From the NCBI GenBank assembly GCA_020726505.1, contig JAHLEZ010000001.1, positions 2,976,001 through 3,040,000 on the forward strand: a stretch of DNA of 64,000 bases, given 5' to 3'. Under the pieces are notes generated by a model. The model did not search any database, was not told where the DNA came from, and saw only the letters and a list, made by a program, of their open reading frames with translations. Source of the DNA: Leptodontidium sp. MPI-SDFR-AT-0119. Lineage: Eukaryota; Ascomycota; Leotiomycetes; Helotiales; Leptodontidiaceae. The first letter of the stretch is position 1. Each line of letters starts with the position of its first letter. Below, piece by piece: positions 12,324 to 25,056 of the stretch. The position numbers and the translations under genes were made by a program.

Positions 12324-13347
12324 GGTGTTGTTGCTAAGACAGAAATTCGAAAGGTGACGAGCGATGTTTATATTTGTTCTGCCAAGGCGGTAAGCGAAGC
12401 AGCCAGTCTGGAGAACAACAAACCAAATCGTTTGGCAGATGGCCTATTCACATTCAGGTTGGCTTGAAATAGCCAGATAGTCTAAGCTTCAATTTTTGAT
12501 GCTCATCAATGCCCTTTGTTTACATTAACAATAATTCAGCTAGGCTTTCATTGCGATTACTATGCACATGCGAACTTTGGCACAAAGCTTGAAGAGAGAT
12601 CTTGGGACTTTATAATTTTAGGAAAGAACTTGACGATGCTATTGGAAAACTAGAGCCGTACTAGAATTATTTGAGACACAAATATGTTTCTGCCGTGTTG
12701 GAAACAAATTCCGAGGTACTGCGGTGATCAGTTGGATGCTTGTGCTGGATTTGGAGGACTCTGCGTTTGCTTCATTAACTCAGCGCCCGTGGACCCTAGG
12801 GAACAAATAAAGAGAAACAGGAATGCCACTTACAAATGAACGACTCACGGACGCCTACAGTCAGTCAAATATGATTGCTCCTTTTCTACTTTTGTAGAGT
12901 ACTTCTCTGCCATGGTTGGAAAGCTGTGAAGGTGGACGCAAGCTTGAGCTTTTTAATTGTTTAATTATAATGCCTCCTAAAACCATGATCTACATAAAAT
13001 TGAAAATGACCGCAAAGATAGTTGCATGATTAAGGACACATGTTTTCTGACTTCGATCTAATAATGCCCCTATGACAGGAGACACAGGAGACACAGGAGA
13101 AGCGTGGGAGTGAAGTGGAGGGAGTCCGGAGCGGATTAACTATTTTGCCCTCACCAGCCTGTCCTCCAATCAGTCATCGGCTGGCTTTCGAGGCTGAGGA
13201 AAATCAAAAAGTTGTCCCCCACCATCCCAATCCTCGAAATCATCTCCTTTGCAACACAGCAGTTCCAACTCGAATTGTTAGAGACATTTTAAGTCTGCCC
13301 ATGCGGTGACACTACCTCCATCAAAGAACCTCAATCCGATCGCCACA
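12324..13347. other. Divergent intergenic region, paralogue B / RPC4
   Basis: A promoter-bearing region between divergent genes. It includes a short imperfect tandem repeat of ACACAGGAG near 13078-13100. No gene was supported; the frame reaching into RPC4 upstream of 13348 lacks an ATG. Confidence 0.5.
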
Positions 13348-15472
13348 ATGCCTCCAAAAGCTGCGCCCAAAGCTCCTGCCCGTCGAGGTCGACCCAAGGC
13401 AATCCGAGGAGGAAAGGCTGCTGCTGCCGCGGCGGCAGCAGCTTTTAGTTCTACGAATACAAACGATGATGATGCTGAAGCAGAAGTTGAAGCAGATCAA
13501 TCTGCAGCTGGTCCCTCTTCTCCAAAGCCAGCTGCTCCTCCAGTCTCAACCCCACAGCTCAGCGAAGGTAGCTTCTCGCCCAATTCCTCACCAGCGACCG
13601 TCCCGACGGAAACACCTGCTCCTACACCCGCGCGCCCAGCTCACACTCCTATACTTCCACGAACTGCGCCTGTGGCAAAACCCGATCCAGACGCTCCATC
13701 TGCAAGCACTGTGAGCAGTGAGCGGGGTTCCCAAGCTTCGACTAGAGGTGGCCCGTCTACAAGAGGTGGTAGAGGAGGAGCTAGAGGAGGCCCCAAGGCA
13801 CCCAGCAAATTCAAACCAAAAGCTATTCGGAGTGATGCATCAAAGCGCGCTGAGTTGGCACAAAAGGAACAGGAGCGCTTGGCTGGACTTGCAGCGGCCG
13901 CGGCGAAGGAAGAGGCCAAGGCAAATAGAGGTAGAGGTAGACCAGCAAGAGGAAGAGGTGATGTAATGGGGAGATCTGCTATGAGTAGAGGTAGCGGTGG
14001 TGGTTCTGGAATCTTTGGAGCTCTGCCTGAGTCTATAAGTGAGTCCACAACTTCAAATGAATATGACCGGTGCTGATTATTATACAGAGAAAGCTCCGAA
14101 TGGATTTAGCGCGCCTAGAAGCGGCGGAGGTGGTTCGTCCGGAGGCTTTGGGGGAGACTTTAAGAGAGACCCAGGTTCACGTTCAGGTGGTGGAGGGGGG
14201 GGAGGCGGTGGTTTTGGGGGAGGCACTGGACGCTACAGTGGCGGAGATTATATCCCGAACCCTCGCTATCCTGGAGAAGACGATGACACACCGAGAGTCA
14301 ATATCGAGTTGATCAATCTGGTCTCAGATGATGAAGATGGACCACAAGTTAAGCACGGAAGAGGAGGTATGCGACCGGTCCGTCTCGATAGACATGAGCA
14401 TAAGCCACGAGTCACAATCGTCAATACCAGCCCAGCCATCAAGACTCAACCAGATGATGGCGATCAAATTGAGATTGACGAGAAACGTTCAGCTCCAGCT
14501 CGAACTGCTGCTAAACAAGACCCTAGTATCGCAGACCCTGGAGACCAAATTCAAATCAAGTCAGAGCCTGATTTTACGGTATCGTTCCGAGGACCTACGC
14601 CAGGACCTTCGGGTGAAGTCGAGCCCATCTCTCCAGCTTCTAGGCGCAAAGTCAAGGATCGACTACTATCACCAGCAATGGAAGTTGACCAAGAAATGCC
14701 AGCGAGCTTACCAGAGGCGAAGGACGAGAAAAAGGCAAGACGAAACAACAAGAAGCGCGATCAGAAACCCGTTCTCCAAACAGAAGAAGACAGAGCCGAG
14801 TATGCACGCCATCTTCTCGATGTAGAGGTCCTCGCCAAGGAACTCGGAGGCATGCAAGGTAACCTCAATGATAGCACCAAGGGCAAAGATGCTGAAGGTG
14901 ATGAGACTATGGATGACGGTGCGAAGCCTCTTGACCATCGATCAGGACGTCTCTACCTCTTTCAATTTCCCCCTGTTCTCCCTGAACTTTACAATCCAGT
15001 CAACGGCAACCCAAGGAACAATATCGACCTTACCGCGACCGAAAATCCCGAGGATAACGATGCGGATGTAGACATGACTGGCACTGCACCGCCCGCCAAG
15101 GGCAAGGGCAAGCTCAAGGACCGAGTTGATCTGATTGGCGAAGCCGCTCCTATAAAATTGGAGGAGGAAGCCTTCCCACTCGACAAGGCTAAGAACGAAG
15201 AAGTGAAGAAGGGTCGCGCTCCGTACGTTAAAGAGGAAGGTTGTATCGGAAAGCTCATCGTCCGAAAGAGCGGCCGAGTCGAGTTGTCCTGGGGAGGTGT
15301 GAACCTGCTTGTTGGACGGGGAGTAGACGCCGGATTCCTAACAACTGGCATTGTCGTCGACAGTCTCGAGAAGGGTCCACCCGGCGGCGGCGTTCCAGAA
15401 GGCCGAGCATTGAGCATGGGGCAGATCATGGGAAAGTTCGTCGTCACTCCGGACTGGGAGCACATGGAATGA
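13348..15472 (+). CDS. DNA-directed RNA polymerase III subunit RPC4 (Rpc53 family)
   Basis: Subunit of RNA polymerase III acting in initiation, termination and reinitiation of tRNA and 5S rRNA transcription. Exons 13348-14038 and 14088-15472 (intron gtgagt...tacag, 49 bp) give 691 residues. The N-terminal half is low complexity, with Ala, Pro and Gly-rich tracts and AT-hook-like RRGRPK and RGRGRPARGRG segments. VNIELINLVSDDED is the conserved central motif. The C-terminal RPC4 domain is recognisable from GCIGKLIVRKSGRVELSWGG through VVTPDWEHME at the end. The C-terminal signature makes the assignment strong. The glycine-rich linker around residues 240-300 is unusually repetitive. Confidence 0.9.
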
Positions 15473-16922
15473 TGGATATATCGATTCGGGTTGGGTACAT
15501 TGTGCATTTCCGGCGTCGAAAATGAGGTGCATAGCTTGGCGTTTATGGGGCACTTGCAATTGGGGCTTGGCCTTGGGCAACCAGCTGGATGTGCAATACT
15601 TCGAGTAGATACCCTCGATAGATGAATGACAAATGTTAGGAATAAGCTTTGCTTGCGTGTGCGCTTTTTGATGATGCTCACCCAGGGTATCGAAGGATTA
15701 AAATCTAATATAACCCCCTACAAGGTAAAATTCCTCCCTCTCCTTTGCTCACCAACATTTTTCTCCCTGCTAAGCAGACAATCGCCGTTCTATTTTGACG
15801 TGGCCTTCAGACCCGGCTTCCGCTTCTCTTTCTATCTCTTACTACTTCTTCGCAAACCGCAGATTCCATCGCCTGCGAGATTGTTACCACACGATCCGCG
15901 CCACTTGTTCTTCTGGTCAGGTTCATGGTCTTTCCTCTTTTCATGATAGATGCGGTTCACGCATCCAGCCTGGCCACCACCACCGAACTAGATAATATTG
16001 ATGCAGAATAGGAAAAGTCTGGTACAGAAGCTGGGGGTTTGGAAAGATGTGTTCATGTGTTTGGGGGAGACAAGAGGATTGTCCGGGTCCCGAATTCGGG
16101 CATTGAGGTTTCGAAAATACCGAGGTACGGTAAAGTATACCGGAGACGATGACTCAAACAAGCGTCTTGCTTGGAAACAGACTCTATCCTCTCTGCTCAA
16201 GACTGGAGTATTGAACTGAAGGACTCGGTTTAGCCTGGTTTCAATTCCGGGCCCTTGTTCCCACCCAGAGCATACCGGCCCATGCAAAACGGTTCCGCGG
16301 CAAACAGCCGGAAACATGGATATCGTATCCACCGTTTCAATAATCTGCTCGCTAACGGCTCTAGAATCGGCATCTGTGAAACATGTCGAGATAAGCTTTA
16401 CAGAACGATTTGGCAGCTCTTGACTACTAGGGTCTGGGTTTGCTTAAACGACAATTACCCGTATGGGCTCTCGTAAAGAATTGGGAGAGTTGAATCCTTC
16501 CGCCAGGAGTCAGGTAAGACGATTTTCGCTTTCTAGCCAAAGCTTTACTGAGAAGTTCATTGTGATAATGGAAAATTGCTCTTAGAGTCTATCATTGATG
16601 TAATCGTCACTGCTCGAATGGTGTGGATTATGCTACTCTGAAAGTGTGGGAGTGATGAAGTAACATAAAGAAAAGAAACATAGCTACCCTCGAATTGGTT
16701 GTTTACATATGACTGCCGAACTCATTCGGTCAGCAGGCGTGTGATGCAGGTGCCAAGTCTTGGTAATAAAATTCGAGAAGCTGATTCTCTTGGTATGACC
16801 TGCAATGACATATAATCAATCATTAAGATCAAAAAAAGAAACGAGCCACATACAATAAAGATCGGGAGACCGTCCCGTCCCCGTACAAGATTGCCGACCA
16901 AGCGAGCCGGCCGCCCCTGAAG

Positions 16923-16954
16923 AAGTGGACGGTCCACTTGGAAAATTACCCCGC
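16923..16954. promoter_or_regulatory. 17-bp palindrome followed by AAATTACCCCGC motif
   Basis: AAGTGGAC-G-GTCCACTT at 16923-16939 is a perfect inverted repeat with a one-base spacer. Four bases later comes AAATTACCCCGC (16943-16954), which recurs exactly at 17144-17155. Both lie within 370 bp of the monooxygenase start. Symmetry and recurrence suggest transcription-factor sites, possibly for the nearby Zn2Cys6 protein. That is inference. Confidence 0.35.
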
Positions 16955-17143
16955 CATTCTGATCCCCACATCCTTCTCGCCCTCCGAGTCCACCTTATAT
17001 CCGAGAATACATATCGGTAACTCAATACCATGTGGGGATTGTGGGTGATCGAATTCTCATCTTTATCTTTCGCGGATCTTTGTATTTCTATGTAAGATCT
17101 TATACTTTGCCAGAACCCATTTATCCAACGTAGACGAGAGTTG

Positions 17144-17155
17144 AAATTACCCCGC
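17144..17155. promoter_or_regulatory. Second copy of the AAATTACCCCGC motif
   Basis: Exact 12-base repeat of 16943-16954, 201 bp away in the same orientation and about 140 bp before the monooxygenase ATG. It could be a binding site or a chance repeat. Confidence 0.3.
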
Positions 17156-17291
17156 ATTGAGACTTTAAGATTTTGGACTAGCGAGCATCACATCACAGGA
17201 CAGTTGGGTAGTCAAAATTAGCTGGAATTGGCTTTGAAATTACAGTAGTCGACTTCAATCTGGTATCTCGGACGTTGAAGAGGATATCAAC

Positions 17292-18645
17292 ATGTCAGAA
17301 TCCATTCATCTGATCATCATAGGCGCCGGCCTAGCCGGTCTCTCAGCAGGTATCTCAACCAAGATAGCCAACCCAAACCACGCCGTCACAATCCTCGAAT
17401 CCGTACGAGAGCTCGCGGAAATAGGTGTAAGTACCCTATCATTCCCTCACTCAGTCATACGATCTCACATCTCCCCAGGCCGGCCTCCAGCTAACACCAA
17501 ATGCAACGCGGCTCTTCAAGCCCTGGGGCATCTACGAGCAACTCGTCCCAAAGGCCACTTTCCCAACTGCGCTGTCAGTACATAGATACGATGGTACGAA
17601 AGTTCTCGCTCATGAACCTAAATTCCAAGAGCAGATCGACGAACGGTACGGTGCTCCATTCTGGGGTATGCATCGAGTCGATCTCCAGCGAGCAATGGCA
17701 TCCCGCTGCAAAGAGCTCGGCATCACGATCCGTCTAGGGGCTCGAGTGATCTCAGTCGATTTCGCCATGGCTGGCGTAAAGTTGCAGGACGGCGAGATCA
17801 TCGAAGGGGACGTCGTTCTCTGCGCAGACGGGCTGTGGTCCTCCACCCGTGCTCAATTCCTTGGGAAGCCAAGCCCAGCAATCCTCACGGGCGACTTGGC
17901 ATATCGGATTGTCATTAATACCGATGATTTGACAGGACCAGATGCGCCTGAACTCCAGAAGTTCATAAGGGATAGTACAGTTAATTTCTGGGTTGGGCCG
18001 GGCACGCATGTAGTCGCTTATACGATGCGAGGCGGAGATGTGTATAACATCGTGCTCCTATGTCCGGACAATCTACCGCCTGGAGTTAGTAAATCAGACG
18101 GTGACATTGAAGAGATGAAAAAGCTTTTTGTGGGCTGGGATCCGATATTGAGAAAGTTTCTGGATCAGGTGAAAGGTGTCGCAAAGTGGAAGCTGATGTG
18201 GCTAGATACTCTGCCGGAGTGGGCGAATGAAGAAGGAACTTTCTTGATGATGGGCGATTGTTGTCATCCTATGTTACCATATTTGGCACAGGGTGCGAAT
18301 TCGAGTCTTGAGGATGGAGCGGTGGTGGGGTCCTTGCTGGGGAAGGTGAATGGGAAGGGTGGGGGGAAGGAAGGGCAGTTGAGGAAGTGTGCGAAGTTGT
18401 ATCAGGCGTTGAGAAAGGAGAGAGGAGAGGGAATACAGAGAGAGACGTTTAAGCAAAGGAGGGATTTTCATCTGCCTGATGGGAAGGAGCAGGAGGAGAG
18501 AGATGAGCTGATGTTAGGGATGCTGGGTGGGGAGTTGAAAGCGGATTTCCCGAGTCGATGGACGTGTCCGCGAGTACAGAGGTGGTTGTATGGGTATGAT
18601 GCTTACAAGGAGGTTGAGGAAGCATTTGCGAAAGAGCCATTTTAA
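17292..18645 (+). CDS. FAD-dependent aromatic-ring monooxygenase (salicylate hydroxylase-like)
   Basis: Class A flavoprotein monooxygenase, expected to hydroxylate a phenolic or polyketide substrate with NAD(P)H and oxygen. Exons 17292-17426 and 17479-18645 (52-bp intron, donor gtaagt) give 433 residues. The N-terminal dinucleotide-binding fold is IIIGAGLAGLSAG (GxGxxG at residues 11-16). The intron sits just before AGLQLTPNATRLF, a typical salicylate-hydroxylase segment. The middle has CADGLWSSTRAQFLG (DG motif) and the C-terminal part GDCCHPMLPYLAQGAN (GD motif), both FAD contacts. No signal peptide. Neighbouring regulator and efflux pump suggest a shared pathway; the substrate cannot be told. 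Confidence 0.88.
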
Positions 18646-19524
18646 GTGCCGGGGAAAGGTACATCAGCTTGACATGTAACAAGCGAATAGTAGTAGTTGA
18701 ATGAACGGCGGAGAGTTTTCGGATTTATGGCCATAGCCTGCGGAAATAGAATATCCCTCCTCCTAACTTGTAAAGCCTTCCATGGATGCCCTTGTGAATG
18801 GTAAAGGTTTATTCCAGGCAGCAAGGATGCCAGCCCCAAGTGGCTGGCCATGCAGACTTCCATCGGCCAGCTCGGAAGGAGCAATGCTTCAAACTGTAGA
18901 AATTGCTTGCGTCAAAGATGCTCTACGGGTGGAAACAATTAGCAAATGCTTTCTCTGGGCTTGAATGCTTCTTGAAAGACATCTGCTGTCCGGGGGCGAC
19001 AGACAAATGTGTGTGTATAAAATGTAATGACCATGCCATCTGAGCTGCAGAGGGCCATCCCAGGAACAATATGAACGATTGAGAGGTCGTTTGTCATTGC
19101 CAAGACACGCTCTTTGCTAGTTTTTAGTAGGGTTGACATGTCGCACTGCAAGGTAACGAGGGTAGTTAGGCATTTTGACGAGAAGGGCAACAGTGCCATT
19201 GTCTTTTCCAATGAAGGGACATGCTCGCTGACTTCTCAAAATATCAGCAGGTAGCAACACACGTATTGGATGGCATACCACAAATCCTTCGCTATTCCTA
19301 GCTTCTAATGTCCCTCCATTGATGAAGCTAACACCTCCATCATTTTGTTGCAATGGTCTCCTCCGTTGAGACCAATGGATTCGTGATGTTTCTGGGCTCC
19401 GTTATCATGCACACCATCAAGCAACACACCAGATCCCATATCCCATCTAGATCCAGGCGAACAAGCTAGCCGTCGGTAAACCTTGGCCTTCCTCTTCTCC
19501 CCTCCCCAGATCCCGATGCCTTCA
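18646..19524. other. Convergent intergenic region, monooxygenase / Zn2Cys6 regulator
   Basis: The 3' ends of two convergent genes face each other here. Frames are short and featureless; no repeat was noticed. Confidence 0.5.
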
Positions 19525-22050
19525 TTAGAATTCTGACAAACCATAATCTTGTGACACAAGAGGGGCCTGGAATTGACTGTCCCACAATCCCTACCCAGGA
19601 ATTAGCGATCCTCACGCACGTTGAATGCCGTAGATAATGGACTCACCCAGTCAAAATTTGTGTCCAAGTCCGTATTTGCAGCGTCCATAGGGAAGTCCGT
19701 CACGGTAAGAGATGTGGACAGAAAGTCTGTGAAATACTGTGTGCTGAAATCTTCGCTATGTCGAGGATAGTCTCCTTCCAGAACCTCTGTGGGTGGGGTT
19801 AAGTCTGTGATTGGGTTAGTTTTATGAAGTGTACCCAAGCAGGATACGCTCGGAGTACATACCGAAATCGCTGGTGATATCTAGATTTGGGATTGGTGGT
19901 TCTGGCAAGGCTTCTTTGGCGTTAGGACCCGATTGAAGATTGCTCAACATGACCCTCAATGCTTCTGCTGCTTTGGCCGCCAGAGTCGACTTCGTACTCG
20001 ACTTTCTCCAGATATCGTAGCTGCTTTTCAGTGATTTAATTCTCTGTTCTCTTGGCCAGGACACTTCCATTCCATCTTCAAGGCTGTGCGATTGGCCCTG
20101 CACATTTCTCATTCCCCAAGTGAGGTCCAGGCAAAGAACCATGGCCGCAAGAACATAGTCTTGATGGAGCAATCCAGCAGCGTTTCTCCATTTTTCACCA
20201 GAGAACTGTCGACCAGCTTGGCTCTCTTCGCAAAAGGTAATTTGAACTTGCAGAAGTTTCATCGCAGCATTGATGCAGGTGGCCCGCGAGTACTTGAATG
20301 ATAGGTCCAACTTTCCGGGAATGAGGTACTTTCGATGCAGCACACAGCGACTCTTTTGGAAACAAACTTCAAGGGCAAATCTTCGGAGAATCAAATCAAC
20401 ACTATCAGTGATAGAGAGACTCAGAGGTCGCATAGTAAGATATGGGGGCAGCGTAGTATGTGTCTCGTTTAGTTTTGAATCAAGACGCAACACTTCATCG
20501 TAGGAAGGGGGTGTCATGGAGTTCAACTGATCCATGATTGATCCGAGTTGTCGAAGTAATCGGACCTTGAAAATCACATACGCTACTGGGGTAGCATCAG
20601 TGTCTGGCCGCGGATGTGGAAGCTCAGTGATGCCTTCGTCAAAATCCGAATCGAGTAGATTCTTTGGTTCGGCAGTATCTGTGTCTCCTTCACGGATCAT
20701 TCGAGGCAGACCCACTTGCGCAGATGTGGTAAGATCAAGCTGGAAGATCATGATCCACAATCTTCTCCTCCTCTCTCCTTCGAAAGTAGATATGCTGGGG
20801 TAGTGACTTGCGTCACGATGATAACCAAGACGCATGGCGACCCTGATAATTGTTCCGAGCACCGTGTAGGACGCGAAATCCGACATTCTGGCATGGAACT
20901 TTTCCAGAGCGTAGTAAAAACAGAAAGTCTCCAGGGTGTACTGGCTTGGACGAAGGTAGTTTACCTCCACAAGGCATTGTGCTGTTCGGTCTAGAAAGTG
21001 GCTGGTCATCTGATGTGCCGATGCAAATGTCTCTGGCATGCCAGGTAACTCTTCTCCAGACACTTCGAACAGGTAAGTGGCCAAACCAAGAACGGAGAAC
21101 AGAAGTCCAAACCACATCTGTGGTGTTTCGTCGGGGTTTTGAAAGAATTCATTGTACTATTCACCATCAACTAGAAGCACCTCCATTCGTCAAGCACCCG
21201 ACTCACCTCTCGCAAGAATTTAGGTATATGTACCATCACTGTGGATGTTCAGTACATGTACATTCTGAGCGGGGGCTCGACAGCAGACTTACATGATGCA
21301 ATCTCAATGGTTTTCGACCATCGAGAAACCAGCATGTCACAAACCGATCTCGGGGGTATTGAAGACAAGATTTCCGATCTCGAAACATGATTCATACCAA
21401 ACAAGATACGCGGCCTGTATTCCACTCGTTCGGTTGTGTTGTTAAGTTCTAAGTCCATCTTCAACTCCGTAATGTCCTCGAGAATCGATTCCCAATGATC
21501 GCTTCCTACAAAGTTCTCTCGATCGCTCGATTTAGTGAGTTTTCCGAAAGAGGCTTCTGGGACCTGTGAGCTGGTCTGCGAAAGGGGGGATAATGCTGAT
21601 GGAGTGAAGCTGTCACTTTGTATCCAGGCTTGTGGACTGTCGGCTGAGGGTGATTTTCTCGTAGTGGATTTGTTATGAACCAGTTTGTTTTGGACTTTCA
21701 AGAGAGATCTGACAGTATCTTCCAACTGGCGGACTCTGTCTTGGACGTTCGTAGGACGAGCATGAGAAGCTTGTTTGGTGAAGTCACATGACTCTGGCAG
21801 ACCGCGTTTTGTGCAATTGGAGCACGGCTTAACTCTATCGCATTTCAATCTGAAAGTCGATCAGCAGAGACGCTTGTACAAAAAACTGGAAATTCAACAT
21901 CACCTACTTCTTACGTCTGCAAATCGAGCAGGACAGTTGAGGTTTATCTCTCCTGCGACTTGGTTTAACAGGAGGCTTCTGCGACGGCGATGAATCATCG
22001 GTGGGACTCCTGTCTTGAGAGGTAGGCTTCGCTTCAAGTATACCAAACAT
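19525..22050 (-). CDS. Zn2Cys6 fungal-specific transcription factor
   Basis: Binuclear-cluster activator or repressor, nuclear. Exons 22050-21908, 21849-21293, 21238-21207, 21156-19863, 19804-19647 and 19590-19525 give 749 residues; the summed length is an exact multiple of three. The zinc cluster is C41-x2-C44-x6-C51-x5-C57-x2-C60-x8-C69, split by the first intron just after residue 47. A coiled-coil-like linker (VRQLEDTVRSLL) follows. The middle-homology region carries typical segments such as RVAMRLGYHRD and RRRLWIMIFQLD. A 32-nt exon 3 and a 22-codon last exon are supported by canonical splice sites and continuous frame. It is divergent from the MFS transporter and near the monooxygenase, consistent with a pathway-specific regulator. 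Confidence 0.88.
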
Positions 22051-22550
22051 ACTGGTACGAGAGACTCAGTTGGAATTCGGCGATACTGCTTTCGGGATGA
22101 TAGTTGATGTTGAACGACCGCGTCCAGCCAATCAGATGGGGTGATGATTGGGCCAAGACGACAAGAAAGCTTGACTCCGCAGCCGAGGGGGGTTTGTTGA
22201 TACTCTGATCTGAAAATACTCGAGACCAGTCCGTGGGTTGGTATCTGAAAATTTTTCCCAGTTCATCACCGACGTCCCGATGAGAAGAGAGAATGGCAGC
22301 AGACACAAGAAGACCCGCATGTCCGACCATCCGAATCTAGCTTCTTTCGTCCATCACGTGTGCCGGCTTTGGCATCAGCGATACAGGTATATCTTTCCAC
22401 GGAGCCCAGAGCTGGCAGATATTTCTCTTAGTATTATTAACCCTGCTCTTTAGTTCTTCTCATTCCTACTGGTCCCTAGACATCTTCAATCTTGTCTTCG
22501 TACTTCCTTCTATTCGAATTTGTTAAGCTAAGTGAATACCGACTTCAACC
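22051..22550. promoter_or_regulatory. Divergent promoter between Zn2Cys6 regulator and MFS transporter
   Basis: A 500-bp gap between divergent starts. Visible elements are a CCAAT box at 22128-22132, an inverted CCAAT (ATTGG) at 22147-22151 and an E-box CACGTG at 22355-22360. A shared bidirectional promoter is likely; no clean CGG-N-CCG palindrome was found. Confidence 0.45.
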
Positions 22551-24587
22551 ATGTTGTCCAAACAAAAGCCAGAAACGACCCGGGAGAATGCAGAGATTGC
22601 AGCAGTACCTTCAAACCCTTCGATCGATGTTAGCAAAGTCTCAACGAAAGTTGAAGCGAATTCATCCCTTGAGAAGGATGTTCCTCCCACCTCATCAACC
22701 TCTCTAAGTTCACACATCATGCCAGTCAGCGACGACACAAACTATCCCACAGGCATCAAGCTTGCACTCCTCATATCATTTATGTTCGTCGGCATGTTCC
22801 TTGTCTCTCTGGACAAGCTCATAATCTCAACCGCCATCCCACAAATAACCAACGACTTCAATTCCGCCGGCGACATTGGTTGGTACGGCACAGCATATTT
22901 ATTGACTAGCTGTGCATTCCAGCTGGTGTTTGGCAAGATATACACTTTCTTCAGCGTCAAGGGTACTTTCATGGCGTCGGTATTGTTGTTTGAGATTGGT
23001 TCGGCGTTGTGTGGTGCGGCTCCGGACTCGATTACATTTATCGTTGGGAGAGCGGTTGCGGGGTTGGGTGCTGGAGGTGTCATGTCTGGTGTTGTGAGTT
23101 CTTCTTTCCGCCATTTCCTCTTCGCATTGATCAATTCTGATGGATGGAGTCCCTCGCTGACACCTAACTCCAGATGGTCATCGTCGTATACGCACTCCCT
23201 CTCCACAAACGTCCCAAAATCCAGGGTTTCTTTGGTGCGGTCTTCGGACTCTCCTCCATTGCAGGCCCTCTGATCGGTGGAGCTTTCACAACGAAGGTGT
23301 CGTGGCGTTGGTGTTTCTTTTTGAATCTCCCAGTCGGGGCGGTCGTTCTTGTGGTGGTACCGTTCTTGCTCCATATCCCCGACCGTCCTAACACGAACAA
23401 ACAACTGAAGGAGAAGCTACGACAGCTGAACGCTCTTGGGATGCTAGCTCTTCTTCCGGGTGTTGTTTGCTTGTGCCTGGCGCTGCAATGGGGTGGAACC
23501 ACTTACGCTGTAAGTTTAGAATTATTCGCTTGCACTTGGGGATAGCAAAATTAACGGTATCCAGTGGAGCCAGGGTCGTATTATCGCTTTACTGATACTT
23601 GCCATTGCACTTTTAATCGCATTCGTCCTCATCCAGATCTGGAAATCGGATCAAGCCACCGTACCACCTCGGATCTTTGGGCAACGAAGTATTTTCTCCG
23701 CCTTCTGGCTCAGTTCCTGCGTTGGATCGCAAACCCAACTGTTCGGTAAGGGCCACTTCCACCAGCACCTATCACCACTTGCTAAACCCAGTCCAGCATT
23801 CTACCTCCCAGTCTGGTTCCAAGCCGTGAGAGGCGTCTCTGCTCTCAAAAGTGGCACAGACCTCCTACCCCTCCTCCTTTTAATCTTCCTCTCGTCCATC
23901 ATATCCGGCATTTCAATTTCCAAGATAGGATACTACACGCCCTTCGCAATTTTCGGCGCCTGTCTCTCAGCCATCGGCGCAGGTCTGCTCACAACACTGG
24001 AGGTCAACTCCTCAACAGCGAAGTGGGTAGGCTTTCAAGTCATCTATGGCTACGCTCTCGGCTGCATGACTCAAGCCCCCAACATGGCCGCACAGACTGT
24101 CCTCCCGAAACAAGATGTTGCGATCGGTGCGTCATTGATGTTTTTCGGACAGCAGCTTTTTGGCGCGATTTTCATGTCTATTGGACAGAATGTGCTTAGT
24201 ACCCAGCTCACTAGACGGCTGGCCGATATCCCGGGTATGCTGAAGATCAGTCCGCAGCAGATCCAAAGTACTGGCGCGACGGTGTTTCTTGACCTTATTC
24301 CGATTGAGCTCCATGGCGAAGGTCTGAAAGCGTATAATGATTCGCTGAGAGAGTGCTTTCAGGTTGGCTTGATCATGGCTTGTCTTTCGATCTTTGGAGC
24401 TGCGGGGTTGGAGTGGAAGAGTGTGAGGAAGAACCTCCCACCAAAGAAGGGAGATCTCGAGAAAGCTGCCGCGGATGGAATGAGTGAGAAGTGGGATGCG
24501 GTCGACGAGAACTCTGATCTGGCTCATAGTGTCCTAGTAGGTAGTGATGCTACGCGGATAGCAGTCCTGGGTGAACCTAAGGCATGA
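22551..24587 (+). CDS. MFS multidrug/toxin efflux transporter (DHA14-like)
   Basis: Plasma-membrane proton-coupled exporter of the large fungal drug/toxin efflux group. Exons 22551-23093, 23174-23509, 23565-23745 and 23797-24587 give 616 residues, all introns with gtgagt or gtaag donors. A hydrophilic N-terminal tail of about 60 residues precedes the first membrane segment ([20 protein letters not shown]). Motifs include [11 protein letters not shown], the glycine-rich [12 protein letters not shown], and [13 protein letters not shown] (motif C-like). The many hydrophobic segments and length fit 14 transmembrane helices, though no prediction was run. It is divergent from the regulator and probably exports the cluster product or a toxic intermediate. 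The substrate is not deducible. Confidence 0.9.
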
Positions 24588-25056
24588 ATGGAATTGAAGT
24601 CGAGCCGTAAAGCATTAGAGGCGCGAGGGAGATATTCTTTTGGCCAGACTGAAACTCCAGATCTCCGTGAGCGTTAACAGCACAGAATTCAAGCTGTAAT
24701 TGGTGATTGCAGAAGATGTAGACAGTTTCAGCGTACGTAGAATGGTATACTCCACACATTTTACTCAAAATTCGACACATTCTCCACTACAGTTAGGTTG
24801 CACTGTGTAAACTTGGAATCTCACAAGGTCTTTAAGTGATGACGAGAGAGCTTTCTAGGCATAGAATCGGTGTCGCACATATATCCGGGTTATATCAACG
24901 TGACGTTGTGTTTGTTTCTGGTCGAACTGAAGGTTCTCGGCAGTCGGGAGAAGCGAGTATTACTCCTGTCTCTCTCTGTGTGCGGTCTTGTCGGGTCAAA
25001 TCGGTGTTGACAGCATATGCTGGCGGAGACGGATATGAGGACTTCATTGTTAGCGC
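24588..25056. other. Convergent intergenic region, MFS / HET
   Basis: It holds the 3' ends of two convergent genes. No other feature was seen. Confidence 0.5.

Larger units (their letters stand above)
15473..17291. other. Intergenic region upstream of the FAD monooxygenase
   Basis: About 1.8 kb with only weak short frames on both strands and no recognisable domain. The part nearest the monooxygenase contains a 17-bp palindrome and two copies of a 12-bp motif, listed separately. Confidence 0.5.

Noticed and set aside
13306..13347. Upstream extension of RPC4
   Set aside because: It begins with GTG; ATG 13348 is the first in-frame start.
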